From Candidatus Uhrbacteria bacterium (lineage in GTDB: Bacteria; Patescibacteriota; Patescibacteriia; JACPHY01), in the NCBI GenBank assembly GCA_016188355.1, contig JACPHY010000006.1, forward strand, positions 1 through 39,103: a DNA stretch of 39,103 nucleotides. Reading direction: 5' to 3'. The notes under the pieces were generated by a model. The model was not told where the DNA came from. It saw only the letters and a list, made by a program, of their open reading frames with translations, and ran no database searches. Below, in pieces: positions 1-7,290 of the stretch; the first letter of the stretch is position 1; every line of letters begins with the position of its first letter. The translations under genes were made by a program, and so were the position numbers.

Positions 1-2085
1 CGCGCACTGCCACGTCACCTGATCGATATAGGGGCGGTGACCATCAAGTTCACCGCGATCGTTCACGAGCGCGCCGACGAACGGGAACTCGTGTGGATCA
101 TCGAATCCGGGATATGGCATCGCCGAAATGCCCGCGCGCGTACGACCGGACATCGCCCACTGCAGCAAATAGAGCGGGTCGCCATGCGTACAAATGAGGA
201 TCGTCTCGCCTTCGTACTGCGCATCAATGTCGCGCAAGGCGAGCATCATGCGACGCGCGAGCTCGTCCCAGGTCTCGTTGGTACCGATTTTCTTTGTGAA
301 CTTCTCGAGTGGCGATGCGAATTGCCGCTCAAACTCCGCGTACGGCCTCCCATCAAAATCTGGAAGGTCAATTTCCCGCAGACGATCATCGTACTGCACG
401 GGCGCTCCCGTGAACTGCGCCACCTGTTCCGCCGTTTCGCGCATGCGGGCGTACGGGGAAGCGATAATCTTCGTAATCCCTTCCTTCGCCACCTGTTCCG
501 CCGCATGATTCACCCGCACCATGCCTGATGCCGTGAGCGGGTACTGATCGCTCGTTGCGAGCTGTGTGTTATTGATCCCTCGCGCATTCGATTCCGCCTC
601 TCCGTGTCGCATGAGGAGGAAGCGATTGCGCTTCTGCGTTTTTGCGAGCAGAGTCGCAAACGATCCCACGAGCTCATCGTGGCCACAGCCATCACACCGC
701 CACAGGGGAAGCGGCGTCCCCCAGTAGCGTTCGCGGGTGATCGCCCAATCCTTGAGCTCGCGCAACCATTCCCCAAAGCGCCCATCGCGAAGGTGGTCCG
801 GATGCCACTGGATCGTTTGGTTTTTCCGTTGAATCTCCTCACGCAGGCGCGACATCTGGATGTACCACGATGCCCGCGCGAAATAGAGGAGCGGTGTCTT
901 GCAGCGCCAACAGAAGGGGTACGTGTGTCGAGTGGTGGTATCCCGGAAGAGCAGGCCACGCGCGCGGAGATCCGCGCGTACGTCTTCATCTGCCTGTTTT
1001 GCAAATTTCCCCGCGCCGGGAAGTCCTTCCGCCATGATGCCCTTCTCATCGACCGAATAGGTCACGGGAATACCACGCTGCTTCAATGTAAAATCCTCCT
1101 CCCCATATGCGGGCGCAATGTGGACGATGCCGGTCCCATCACCCATCGACACGAACGCCGCATCGAGCACCTGATATGCATTCGGATACGGCGTGGTATC
1201 AATGCGTGCATAGAGTGGCACGTATCGCAATCCCACAAGTGCGTGCCCCGATACGACGCGTTCCACCGTCGCCGCATCGCCGAGCACGCGCTCCACCAAG
1301 GGACGCGCCATCACGAATCGCTCCCCACCACACACCGCGACCGCATATTCCACGTCCGGATGTACCACCAACGCGCCGTTCCCCGGCAACGTCCATGGGG
1401 TCGTGGTCCACACGAGAAATGCAGTGCCCTCGGGAACGCCGAGCTTCGTAGCGCTCTCCTGGGCGAGCACAAATTTCACGAACACCGACGGATCCTCGAC
1501 ATCATCCTCGTATCCCTGCGCCACCTCATGCGACGAGAGCGGCGTCTCGCATCGCGGGCACCACGGCACAATCTTGTGATCGCGGACAAGCAGTCCTTTC
1601 TTCCATGCCTGTTCCAGGAACCACCAAATACTCTCGACGTACGACATCTGGTACGTCACATACGGATCATCGAGGTCCACCCAGTACCCCACCTTGCGGG
1701 TGAGATCCTCCCACTTCTCCTTGAATTCCCACACGCTATCGCGGCATGCCGCATTGAACGCAGCAACACCGTACCGCTCGATATCGCGCTTCGTTTTGAG
1801 TCCGAGCTTCTTCTCGATCTGGAGTTCCACCGGGAGCCCGTGCGTATCCCACCCCGCCTTCCGCCGCACGCGGTATCCACGCATGGTCTTGTACCGCGGA
1901 ATCACATCCTTATACGTACGTGACTCTACATGATGGATCCCCGGCGGCGCATTCGCCGTCGGTGGACCTTCGAAAAAGACGAACTCTCCCTGGGCGGCAT
2001 CGCGTTCGAGCGTGCGCTCGAAGATGCGACGCTCCCCCCAGAACGCAAGAATTTCCTGCTCAAGATCAAATTGGCGATTCGACAT
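1..2085 (-). CDS. ileS: Isoleucyl-tRNA synthetase with inserted histidine-phosphatase domain (3' end outside window)
   Basis: This class I synthetase charges tRNA-Ile in the cytoplasm. About 695 residues are visible and the reading frame is unbroken to the left edge, so the C-terminal part (KMSKS loop, anticodon-binding domain) lies outside. The HIGH-type motif is PPGIHHVES (about 47-55), followed by YKTMRGYRVRRKAGWDTHG and a full editing (CP1) region. After the WRCDGCG zinc-like knuckle and the VGS segment, the chain enters a complete histidine-phosphatase (phosphoglycerate-mutase-like) domain at about 488-655. It has RHGE (493-496), SPYARMRET, REIDLPDFDG and a second catalytic THGDP (633-637). 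IleRS sequence then resumes at LDGHRPYIDQVTW (680-692). The ATG at 2085 gives the normal IleRS N-terminus, but I see no clear Shine-Dalgarno site. A terminator hairpin separates it from the upstream membrane gene, so it probably has its own promoter. The family assignment is certain; the role of the insert is unknown. Confidence 0.95.
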   Translation of the reverse strand, partial: MSNRQFDLEQEILAFWGERRIFERTLERDAAQGEFVFFEGPPTANAPPGIHHVESRTYKDVIPRYKTMRGYRVRRKAGWDTHGLPVELQIEKKLGLKTKRDIERYGVAAFNAACRDSVWEFKEKWEDLTRKVGYWVDLDDPYVTYQMSYVESIWWFLEQAWKKGLLVRDHKIVPWCPRCETPLSSHEVAQGYEDDVEDPSVFVKFVLAQESATKLGVPEGTAFLVWTTTPWTLPGNGALVVHPDVEYAVAVCGGERFVMARPLVERVLGDAATVERVVSGHALVGLRYVPLYARIDTTPYPNAYQVLDAAFVSMGDGTGIVHIAPAYGEEDFTLKQRGIPVTYSVDEKGIMAEGLPGAGKFAKQADEDVRADLRARGLLFRDTTTRHTYPFCWRCKTPLLYFARASWYIQMSRLREEIQRKNQTIQWHPDHLRDGRFGEWLRELKDWAITRERYWGTPLPLWRCDGCGHDELVGSFATLLAKTQKRNRFLLMRHGEAESNARGINNTQLATSDQYPLTASGMVRVNHAAEQVAKEGITKIIASPYARMRETAEQVAQFTGAPVQYDDRLREIDLPDFDGRPYAEFERQFASPLEKFTKKIGTNETWDELARRMMLALRDIDAQYEGETILICTHGDPLYLLQWAMSGRTRAGISAMPYPGFDDPHEFPFVGALVNDRGELDGHRPYIDQVTWQCA

Positions 2086-2132
2086 AAATGCGTATGCAGG
2101 CCCTATCGTACCGCGGATGCGCGCAATTGAAA

Positions 2133-2160
2133 ACGCCGCCGACCGGAGGGTCGACGGCGT
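2133..2160 (-). terminator. Intrinsic terminator after the third membrane cassette
   Basis: A stem of about 12 bp with a GGAG-type loop is followed on the minus strand by TTTTC. It lies 4 nt beyond the stop of the gene ending at 2165 and before ileS. Confidence 0.75.
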
Positions 2161-2164
2161 CCGT

Positions 2165-2479
2165 TCATTCGCGCGTTACTGGCGCACCGTACTGCGCGAG
2201 CAGCTCTCGAGTGTTCCTGATCCTGCTACCCAGGATCGAAATCGTGGGGAGCGCGAACACCACTGCCAGTGCGAGCGCGGCCATGACGAGAATCACCCAC
2301 ACCGGCGTCGTCCGTGCGGTCTCATCTCGGTATAGCCAAGCAAGCGAGAACATCACCAGCCACCCGACCACCTCAAGCGCGATCGCGACGCGCCGTCGCG
2401 CAGTCGCATGCGCCAGCCGACGCTGCCACTGGCCGGTCATGGTATTCGGATCCGAGTATTGTATTTCGCGTTGTGCCAC
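2165..2479 (-). CDS. Small two-TM membrane protein (cassette 3, second gene)
   Basis: 104 aa, no recognised family. I chose the GTG at 2479 because GGGAGGAG lies 7-8 nt upstream; a longer reading from an upstream ATG lacks such a site. A basic N-terminal stretch (ARRR) precedes TM1 (roughly AIALEVVGWLVMFSLAWLY), and TM2 (VILVMAALALAVVFALP) is followed by a short charged tail. It follows the four-TM gene 2594-3229. The 114-nt gap holds a hairpin and a possible promoter (TTGACT, 17 nt, TATGTT), so it may be partly uncoupled from that gene. The order four-TM then two-TM repeats that of the cassettes at 3373-4407 and 6898-7972. No enzymatic motif is visible; membrane location is inferred from hydrophobicity. 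Confidence 0.75.
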   Translation of the reverse strand: MAQREIQYSDPNTMTGQWQRRLAHATARRRVAIALEVVGWLVMFSLAWLYRDETARTTPVWVILVMAALALAVVFALPTISILGSRIRNTRELLAQYGAPVTRE

Positions 2480-2546
2480 GTGATGCTCCTCCCATCGATA
2501 ACGAACTGACATGAACATACTGCCGATTGCTCCCCAAGTCAAGAGA

Positions 2547-2575
2547 ACGCCGCCCGCGCATGACGCGAGCGGCTA
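2547..2575 (-). terminator. Hairpin between the two genes of cassette 3
   Basis: On the minus strand a roughly 10-bp GC stem (GCCGCTCGCG paired with CGCGGGCGGC-type arm) with a small TCATG loop is followed by GTTCTCTTG. It could attenuate read-through from 2594-3229. The U-tract is weak. Confidence 0.45.
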
Positions 2576-2593
2576 CAGGCCCCCAGACCTCGT

Positions 2594-3229
2594 TCAATCC
2601 TGCAGGGTGAGGCGGCGCGCCGAAGATTGTCCGAACGCACGCAGATCACGCAACGCGCGCTGTGCGATGTGTATCTGACCTGCACGGATCGACGCCTCCC
2701 CCGCTGCGGCGACCATCCCCACGACCGATGCAATGGCCGCAATGACTGCCCACCCGGGTATCCGATGCACCGGCACGTTGCCGAACAGGGCCAGGAACGC
2801 GAGCAAGGACGCCAATCCCCCGATCAAGGCTGCGGTCGCCACCCAAAACCACCGCTGCGCCCGTTGATGCTGCTGGAGCCAGTGCGCAATCGCATCGATC
2901 GATGCAGACGAATAGTGCTGCACCGCGGCACGCAGAACCGCGAATCGTTCCTCGCGTACGTGGCGCATGCGTCGGTATCGGGCCACCGCACAACGCAGGA
3001 CCAGCAGCACCGCATTCGCCGCGGCAGCGGAGAAAAGCATCGCGCCACCCACGAAGCAGGTGACCATGAGCAGGAGTGGCGCATGCGTGATAGGAGTCGC
3101 AAAGTATCCCCACGCCGCACTGCCGATGACGACCGCCCCCGCTATCAGGATCATCACCTGGAACTCGCGCTTGCGCTGAACCAAGCGCTCCGCCGCGATG
3201 CTGCGCACACGTTGCACCGAATGTCTCAT
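2594..3229 (-). CDS. Four-TM membrane protein (cassette 3, first gene)
   Basis: 211 aa, no recognised family. Start ATG 3229 is preceded by GAGGAGGG at good spacing. Hydrophobic segments: about 35-55 (ILIAGAVVIGSAAWGYFA), 60-88 (LLLMVTCFVGGAMLFSAAAANAVLLVL), 135-158 (FWVATAALIGGLASLLAFLALFG) and 165-187. The cytosolic-like loop between TM2 and TM3 is rich in Arg (RYRRMRHVREERFAVLR). The four-TM layout with a basic central loop matches the proteins at 3769-4407 and 7283-7972, whose loops carry a DARRAxLVxWR signature, so I treat the three as diverged paralogues. A promoter-like TGGATC, 17 nt, TATACT lies just upstream. No catalytic residues are evident. Confidence 0.8.
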   Translation of the reverse strand: MRHSVQRVRSIAAERLVQRKREFQVMILIAGAVVIGSAAWGYFATPITHAPLLLMVTCFVGGAMLFSAAAANAVLLVLRCAVARYRRMRHVREERFAVLRAAVQHYSSASIDAIAHWLQQHQRAQRWFWVATAALIGGLASLLAFLALFGNVPVHRIPGWAVIAAIASVVGMVAAAGEASIRAGQIHIAQRALRDLRAFGQSSARRLTLQD

Positions 3230-3265
3230 GCAGATCCCTCCTCTGTTGAGAAACAACTGTGCGCA

Positions 3266-3294
3266 GTATATCGCGTTTTGTGCTCGCGATCCAG
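3266..3294 (-). promoter_or_regulatory. Promoter for the four-TM gene of cassette 3
   Basis: On the minus strand a -35-like TGGATC and a -10 TATACT are separated by 17 nt. The -10 lies about 35 nt upstream of the ATG at 3229. Confidence 0.55.
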
Positions 3295-3312
3295 GGGGAT
3301 GTCCACAGAACT

Positions 3313-3336
3313 ACCGCCGGCCCGAAGGTCGGCGGC
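3313..3336 (-). terminator. Terminator hairpin after cassette 1
   Basis: A GCCGCCGACC/GGCCGGCGG stem with a TTCG loop. It lacks a strong U-tract but is nearly the same sequence as the hairpin at 6863-6886 after cassette 2, so it marks a shared cassette end. Confidence 0.6.
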
Positions 3337-3372
3337 AAGACGATGCACTCAGGATGCCCGACGCGGCATGCG

Positions 3373-3672
3373 TTAATACGCAAATCGCGCAATCGCACGT
3401 TCGAGGAGCATGCTCCCAAAAAGGCACGCACCCAATATAGTCGCCGCCGCCATACATCCCAACACGAACAAAAGTGCCATTCTTCCATCAAGACCTGTTG
3501 GTGGGGCGAGCACGAACTGGAACGCGAGCGCGCACACCACGAGCAGCGCTGCGGGCGCGGCGGCCATCCACCCCACGCGGTGTAATCGATTGGCGAAATC
3601 CTTAGACTCGACGTACGTCGCCTGCCGCTTGACCATCTCATCCAATACGGAGTTCAATTTTGCCTCGCTCAT
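3373..3672 (-). CDS. Small two-TM membrane protein (cassette 1, last gene)
   Basis: 99 aa, no recognised family. I start it at ATG 3672 because that ATG overlaps the TGA of the 35-codon ORF upstream (ATGA), a classic translational-coupling junction; an ATG four codons earlier is possible. The N-terminal 30 residues are polar and helical (MSEAKLNSVLDEMVKRQ...). Two hydrophobic segments follow: about 36-56 (MAAAPAALLVVCALAFQFVLA) and 66-88 (ALLFVLGCMAAATILGACLFG). It is the two-TM partner of the four-TM gene 3769-4407. A terminator follows at 3313-3336. Confidence 0.75.
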   Translation of the reverse strand: MSEAKLNSVLDEMVKRQATYVESKDFANRLHRVGWMAAAPAALLVVCALAFQFVLAPPTGLDGRMALLFVLGCMAAATILGACLFGSMLLERAIARFAY

Positions 3673-3776
3673 CGTGACTTCCATTCTTCTTTTGCGAACT
3701 CACGGAATCGCTCCTGTCGCTCCTCATCATCCGCCGTCGCGAGCACCGAATCCGCATACTGGCGCGCGCTACGCAT
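3669..3776 (-). CDS. 35-aa coupled small ORF (cassette 1)
   Basis: The ATG at 3776 lies inside the last codons of the four-TM gene (ATGCGTAG overlap), and the TGA at 3669-3671 overlaps the ATG of the next gene. The peptide begins MRSARQYADSVL and is polar and charged with no TM. It resembles the N-terminus of the cassette 2 two-TM protein, which begins MRSIRALADDVV at exactly the same ATGCGTAG overlap. It could be a separate small protein or the detached N-terminal part of a gene that is fused in cassette 2. The overlaps at both ends argue that it is translated. Confidence 0.6.
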   Translation of the reverse strand: MRSARQYADSVLATADDEERQERFREFAKEEWKSR

Positions 3777-4407
3777 GACCGTTCGGCTCTTCAGTATCCG
3801 CACGATGCGGCGATGGTCCACAGACCGGATCTAATTCGAATGGCGAATGCTGCGCGAGCACCGCATCGAGCTGGACGAGATCGTCCATAAACTGATCATG
3901 CTGCGCGATGCGCCGATTGAGGAAACGCACCGCGGCGCGCCACAGCAGTACGAACGATATTCCGGTGATGACGCCAATGACCCCTGTCGGCGGACGCATC
4001 TCCGGAGATAGCGCATGGCGGATTCCCCCAGAAGTTACACCTCCGAGCAAGGATAGGCCCAGGAGCATCCAGTACGAATCCACACGTTGCCGCCATTGCA
4101 CAAGACACGCGCGCCGCGCATCGAGAGTTTCCCTGCTCCAGTGCCACCGTCGCGCAGCGATGTCCGCTGCCACCACCAGAACAAACAACCACACCGCGAT
4201 CAGCGCTATGTATCCGATCATGAACATCGCGATATAATCCAGCATCTGCCAGCTCACAACATCCATGCCTCGACAGATACTCGCGACCAACAACAGCAGG
4301 AATCCGACCATGCCGCCCATCAACCAAAGCTCCACGAGGCTACGCCGAACCCCACCTGCGACGGAGTGACGGATGCACCGCTCCATGTCCTTGATCATCT
4401 TCCTCAT
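3769..4407 (-). CDS. Four-TM membrane protein (cassette 1, first gene)
   Basis: 212 aa. Start ATG 4407 has GGAGGGCTGTTTC directly upstream, the same leader as its paralogue at 7972. Four hydrophobic segments: about 22-42 (LWLMGGMVGFLLLLVASIC), 50-80 (a long segment containing YIALIAVWLFVLVVAADIAA), 110-128 and 138-160. The loop after TM2 reads RETLDARRACLVQWRQR, matching RESRDARRARLVRWRG in the 7283-7972 protein. The C-terminus ends EEPNGHA, against EDPTGHA in the paralogue, and in both cases the ATGCGTAG overlap starts the next gene. Function unknown. The conserved basic loop and C-tail suggest a cytosolic contact surface (inference). Confidence 0.8.
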   Translation of the reverse strand: MRKMIKDMERCIRHSVAGGVRRSLVELWLMGGMVGFLLLLVASICRGMDVVSWQMLDYIAMFMIGYIALIAVWLFVLVVAADIAARRWHWSRETLDARRACLVQWRQRVDSYWMLLGLSLLGGVTSGGIRHALSPEMRPPTGVIGVITGISFVLLWRAAVRFLNRRIAQHDQFMDDLVQLDAVLAQHSPFELDPVCGPSPHRADTEEPNGHA

Positions 4408-4436
4408 GAGAAACAGCCCTCCATTTCCAGAATGCT

Positions 4437-4465
4437 TGGACCATAGCAGCACATGAGCCGATGGT
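4437..4465 (-). promoter_or_regulatory. Promoter of cassette 1
   Basis: Minus strand TTGACC, 17-nt spacer, TATGGT, ending about 30 nt before the ATG at 4407. Confidence 0.6.
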
Positions 4466-4485
4466 CAATCCCGCGCACCAAAAAT

Positions 4486-4510
4486 GCCCGCTCCTCAGTG
4501 AGGAGCGGGC
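4486..4510 (-). terminator. Intrinsic terminator of the metallo-beta-lactamase-fold gene
   Basis: An 11-bp stem GCCCGCTCCTC/GAGGAGCGGGC followed by ATTTTTGG on the minus strand, 6 nt beyond the stop at 4516. Confidence 0.85.
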
Positions 4511-4515
4511 GGATG

Positions 4516-6060
4516 TTATGCGGCGAGTCGATGGGCGGGTGCGCGCGGGGGAAGCGGGATGAGGGTCACGTGCCAACCCGGACGTGCGAGCACATAGGCG
4601 TGATACTCCGGCGGCAGCGAACGTGTATGCATGAATGCGACAGGCGCATCGATGCCATGCGCGGTGCACAGCAATTCCCATTCGCGCACATCCACGTGAA
4701 TCGGGTCCCCATGCGTACCGCCCGCCTCCCAGAGCACGAGCGCCTCATCGCCGCGGACGAGCGATGGAAAGGGATCATCACGGGGATCGAAGAATCCAGC
4801 CGCGGCCATGGCGTCGGTACCGAGTGGGCCGTGACGTCCGGCCGTATCGCTCGAATATGCGAGCGCATAGGTCCGTCCACGATGGAGGAGCGTGACACGG
4901 AATCCCAGCGTCGGCACCGGGTGTACGGTCCAGGCGAACTGCCACCGCGCACCACAGAATTCATAGGTCACGCCCGGCCGTACCCGATGCACCCCACCCC
5001 GAAATTCCCGTGCGAGGAGATCCGCGGCCGCCGCTTCCGTGAGGTCGAGGAGCGCCGCGAGCCGGGCGACACACACCCGGTACACGGGCTCGGATGCGAC
5101 GTACGCGATCGCGGTCTTTGCCGTCCACCCCTCCAGTAAAAACGCGAGCGCGCTCCCCATGTGGTCCTCATGTCCATGGGTTTCCATGATTACATGGACC
5201 TCCGCGGGATCCATACCGTGCCGCGCGAGGAGCTCCGGAGCGCCGATCGGCGTATCCACGAGCGCCCATGCACCGTGGAGCGCAATCGCGAATCCCGTCG
5301 TGGGATGCTCCGGTTCGAAACCAGCATCAGCGCCCAGGCAGTGCACACCGAACATTTCCGCGGTGCGCGGCTCCGCTTGGGGCGGCAATGCAATGAGTGC
5401 GGCCAGCTGATCGGTGGCATCACGGAGATCAATGGGCCACAGCGCATCGTCCTGACACACCGTGAACTGATCGTCACCGTGACGCGTGATCATCACGCCT
5501 TCCGCAAGGAGCGCGCGTTGCTCCGCATCGTACGTGCGCCACTCCACCACATCATCCAGCGCGTACATCGCCGACTCATTGCACGCACAACGATGCATCG
5601 CGTCACCGTCCCCATGCACCATGGCGCGCTTCGGCGCGAACCATGCACGGTAACTCCGCAGCATCGCAATTGCTCCCGGGGTCATCGCGGGCCGTCCCGA
5701 CGCGTCAGTCCACGCCGCCATCTCTTCGATCGATGGTCCCGCTAGTGCATGCGTCAGGAGCGTCCGTGCGCGTGCGAGTTGCGCGGAGGTCCCCACGACC
5801 ACGAGACGCGCATCCGCAGCCAACTTCCCGAAAGCCTTTCCCTGGACGAAAAGGAAATGGTAGAAGAAAAACTCGAGCGCAACCTGCGGAATGCCGCGCC
5901 GCACATACGTATCCGGCAACACGAAGGTCGTTGGCGGCGTCATCCCCTGTCGCAAGAACTGCTTCACGCATGGCGGAATACCCACGAGCGCACGCGACGC
6001 AGGGGATCCTCCATCGAGATACATGGCACCAGGAACCAACAAATGCACCTGCATCGTCAT
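4516..6060 (-). CDS. Metallo-beta-lactamase-fold protein with long N-terminal extension
   Basis: 514 aa. The core is a metallo-beta-lactamase hydrolase fold: METHGHEDHMG at about 292-302 supplies H295, H297, D299 and H300. A later YSSDTAG can supply the bridging Asp, and the C-terminal FMHTR the last His. The substrate cannot be named. The first roughly 240 residues are not part of the usual fold; they contain LVVVGTSAQLARARTLL and a Cys/His-rich HRCACNESAM stretch. No signal peptide is visible, so it is probably cytoplasmic. Start: ATG 6060 has GAGGA 4 nt upstream; ATG 6054 (spacing 10) is an equally plausible alternative. Its own terminator follows, and it sits between membrane cassettes 1 and 2. 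Confidence 0.8.
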   Translation of the reverse strand: MTMQVHLLVPGAMYLDGGSPASRALVGIPPCVKQFLRQGMTPPTTFVLPDTYVRRGIPQVALEFFFYHFLFVQGKAFGKLAADARLVVVGTSAQLARARTLLTHALAGPSIEEMAAWTDASGRPAMTPGAIAMLRSYRAWFAPKRAMVHGDGDAMHRCACNESAMYALDDVVEWRTYDAEQRALLAEGVMITRHGDDQFTVCQDDALWPIDLRDATDQLAALIALPPQAEPRTAEMFGVHCLGADAGFEPEHPTTGFAIALHGAWALVDTPIGAPELLARHGMDPAEVHVIMETHGHEDHMGSALAFLLEGWTAKTAIAYVASEPVYRVCVARLAALLDLTEAAAADLLAREFRGGVHRVRPGVTYEFCGARWQFAWTVHPVPTLGFRVTLLHRGRTYALAYSSDTAGRHGPLGTDAMAAAGFFDPRDDPFPSLVRGDEALVLWEAGGTHGDPIHVDVREWELLCTAHGIDAPVAFMHTRSLPPEYHAYVLARPGWHVTLIPLPPRAPAHRLAA

Positions 6061-6208
6061 GGAATCCTCGCACTCGCAACGCACCTCTTTCCGTGCGCGC
6101 AGATCAATGGTGAAGGAACATGTGGCGGTTCTCGCCGCTCACCTCCAAACCATATCCAAGCACCTCGCCACCCCCCAGAGGATCCGTCCAAATCCCAGAC
6201 AACAAATT

Positions 6209-6233
6209 CCCGGTCCGCATGATGCGGACCGGG
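6209..6233 (-). terminator. Terminator hairpin after the single-TM gene
   Basis: A perfect stem CCCGGTCCGCAT/ATGCGGACCGGG followed by AATTTGTTG on the minus strand, 30 nt beyond the stop at 6265. Confidence 0.65.
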
Positions 6234-6264
6234 CCAGCGCAGGACACCGTTTCCAACGACCGAA

Positions 6265-6732
6265 CTACTTCTCCCGTCCTGCGTGCGGATGGGACGACGC
6301 TGCAGGGACGGGACATCGTGCGACCAGTGCAAGGTCCTCTGCATGTCCCTCGGCCACAAGCACAGGATCTGCCGTCGCCCACCGCAGCAGGACCGGCAAC
6401 ACGTCACGACGCTTGGCGCGAAGATAGTGCGCCTCACTGTTCCGATCTTCCCGTTGCATGGCAGTGAGTCCATGAAAGGTGCGGATGCGGTCTGACGCAA
6501 AAATACAGAACACCTCGTTCGGTTCCCACCAACCACATGCGCGCGCTCCTTCTGGCCCCTCGCACCGCACTATCGTATGCAACCGAACACCATACCAACC
6601 CACCGGATACTCCGCATCCACGAACCCACCCAATCGGCCCCACGCGTACATGCAGAATGGCAGCAGGAACACCAAGAGCACCGCCGCACCGCAGCCACTC
6701 CAAAACAAGAGATGCCGGAGACGTTTCGGCAT
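6265..6732 (-). CDS. Single-TM protein with soluble C-terminal domain
   Basis: 155 aa, no recognised family. Start ATG 6732 has GGTGGAGGAGATACC upstream. A basic N-terminus (MPKRLRH) precedes one hydrophobic segment at about 8-32 (LLFWSGCGAAVLLVFLLPFCMYAW). The remaining roughly 120 residues are soluble, with several Cys (RCEGPEGARACGWW, EVFCIF, ARCPVP), and are probably exported and anchored by the N-terminal helix. It lies between cassette 2 and the metallo-beta-lactamase-fold gene. Its own promoter and terminator suggest a single-gene unit. Function unknown. Confidence 0.65.
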   Translation of the reverse strand: MPKRLRHLLFWSGCGAAVLLVFLLPFCMYAWGRLGGFVDAEYPVGWYGVRLHTIVRCEGPEGARACGWWEPNEVFCIFASDRIRTFHGLTAMQREDRNSEAHYLRAKRRDVLPVLLRWATADPVLVAEGHAEDLALVARCPVPAASSHPHAGREK

Positions 6733-6788
6733 GGTATCTCCTCCACCTGGCAACCGTATTGCCAATGAACCCATCGGTAACGCAGGTG

Positions 6789-6817
6789 CAGTATAGAGTA
6801 TCCCGCAGGACATTTCC
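6789..6817 (-). promoter_or_regulatory. Promoter for the single-TM gene
   Basis: Minus strand TGGAAA, 17 nt, TATACT, about 55 nt upstream of the ATG at 6732. The -35 is weak. Confidence 0.4.
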
Positions 6818-6841
6818 AGACGAAGCGACGCCTCGACGTCG

Positions 6842-6858
6842 CCTATCGTCACGATAGG
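6842..6858. repeat. Perfect 7-bp palindrome CCTATCG-TCA-CGATAGG
   Basis: It lies immediately beyond the U-tract of the cassette 2 terminator and upstream of the single-TM gene promoter. It could be a second RNA hairpin or a protein-binding site. Confidence 0.4.
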
Positions 6859-6862
6859 AAAA

Positions 6863-6886
6863 GCCGCCGACCCGAAGGCCGGCGGC
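6863..6886 (-). terminator. Intrinsic terminator of cassette 2
   Basis: A 10-bp stem GCCGCCGGCC/GGTCGGCGGC with a TTCG loop, followed by TTTTCC on the minus strand, 11 nt beyond the stop at 6898. Confidence 0.85.
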
Positions 6887-6897
6887 AGGAGCCATAG

Positions 6898-7290
6898 TCA
6901 CGATGGCGGAGCGTCCTTGACGCGATCCATACTCCGGAATACGCGATTGAGCGTGCGCAGCGAGCGGATCTCATCACGACGTCCTTCCACGCAATCCCTC
7001 GCGCGATGGAACTCGCGCGTCGTCACGCGGTACCACCAGCGCCATCCGAGGAGGAGCAATCCAAGAAGCAAGAGCGAAACGTAATTCTCAGGAACCGCGA
7101 CCGCTTCCGGCGCCGCACGAAAGATCATGAGCTGGACCACCTCGAGTGCGATACCCACGACGACCACCGTGATCATGGCGGTGCGCCGCCGCCCACCAAT
7201 CGCGTTCGCGCATGCCACGTACCGCTGCGCGCGTTCTTTTTCGCTGGTCGCCTGCACGACGTCATCCGCGAGTGCTCTGATGCTACGCAT
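6898..7290 (-). CDS. Two-TM membrane protein (cassette 2, second gene)
   Basis: 130 aa. The ATG at 7290 sits within ATGCGTAG, overlapping the end of the upstream four-TM gene by 8 nt, so the two are translationally coupled. The N-terminus MRSIRALADDVVQATSEKERAQ is charged and resembles the 35-aa ORF of cassette 1. Two hydrophobic stretches follow at about 38-60 (TAMITVVVVGIALEVVQLMIF) and 70-88 (VSLLLLGLLLLGWRWW). The C-terminal 40 residues are strongly charged (FHRARDCVEGRRDEIRSLRTLNR), likely a cytosolic helix. No known family. Confidence 0.75.
   Translation of the reverse strand: MRSIRALADDVVQATSEKERAQRYVACANAIGGRRRTAMITVVVVGIALEVVQLMIFRAAPEAVAVPENYVSLLLLGLLLLGWRWWYRVTTREFHRARDCVEGRRDEIRSLRTLNRVFRSMDRVKDAPPS

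Noticed and set aside
604-1923. A 439-codon open frame on the plus strand opposite ileS
   Set aside because: It is antisense to a recognisable IleRS frame and its translation has no family-like features; long antisense frames are expected at 60% GC.
3669-3776. The short ORF as a frameshifted part of the next gene
   Set aside because: Precise start/stop overlaps at both ends and an intact downstream gene make a real coupled ORF more likely, though a split gene remains possible.
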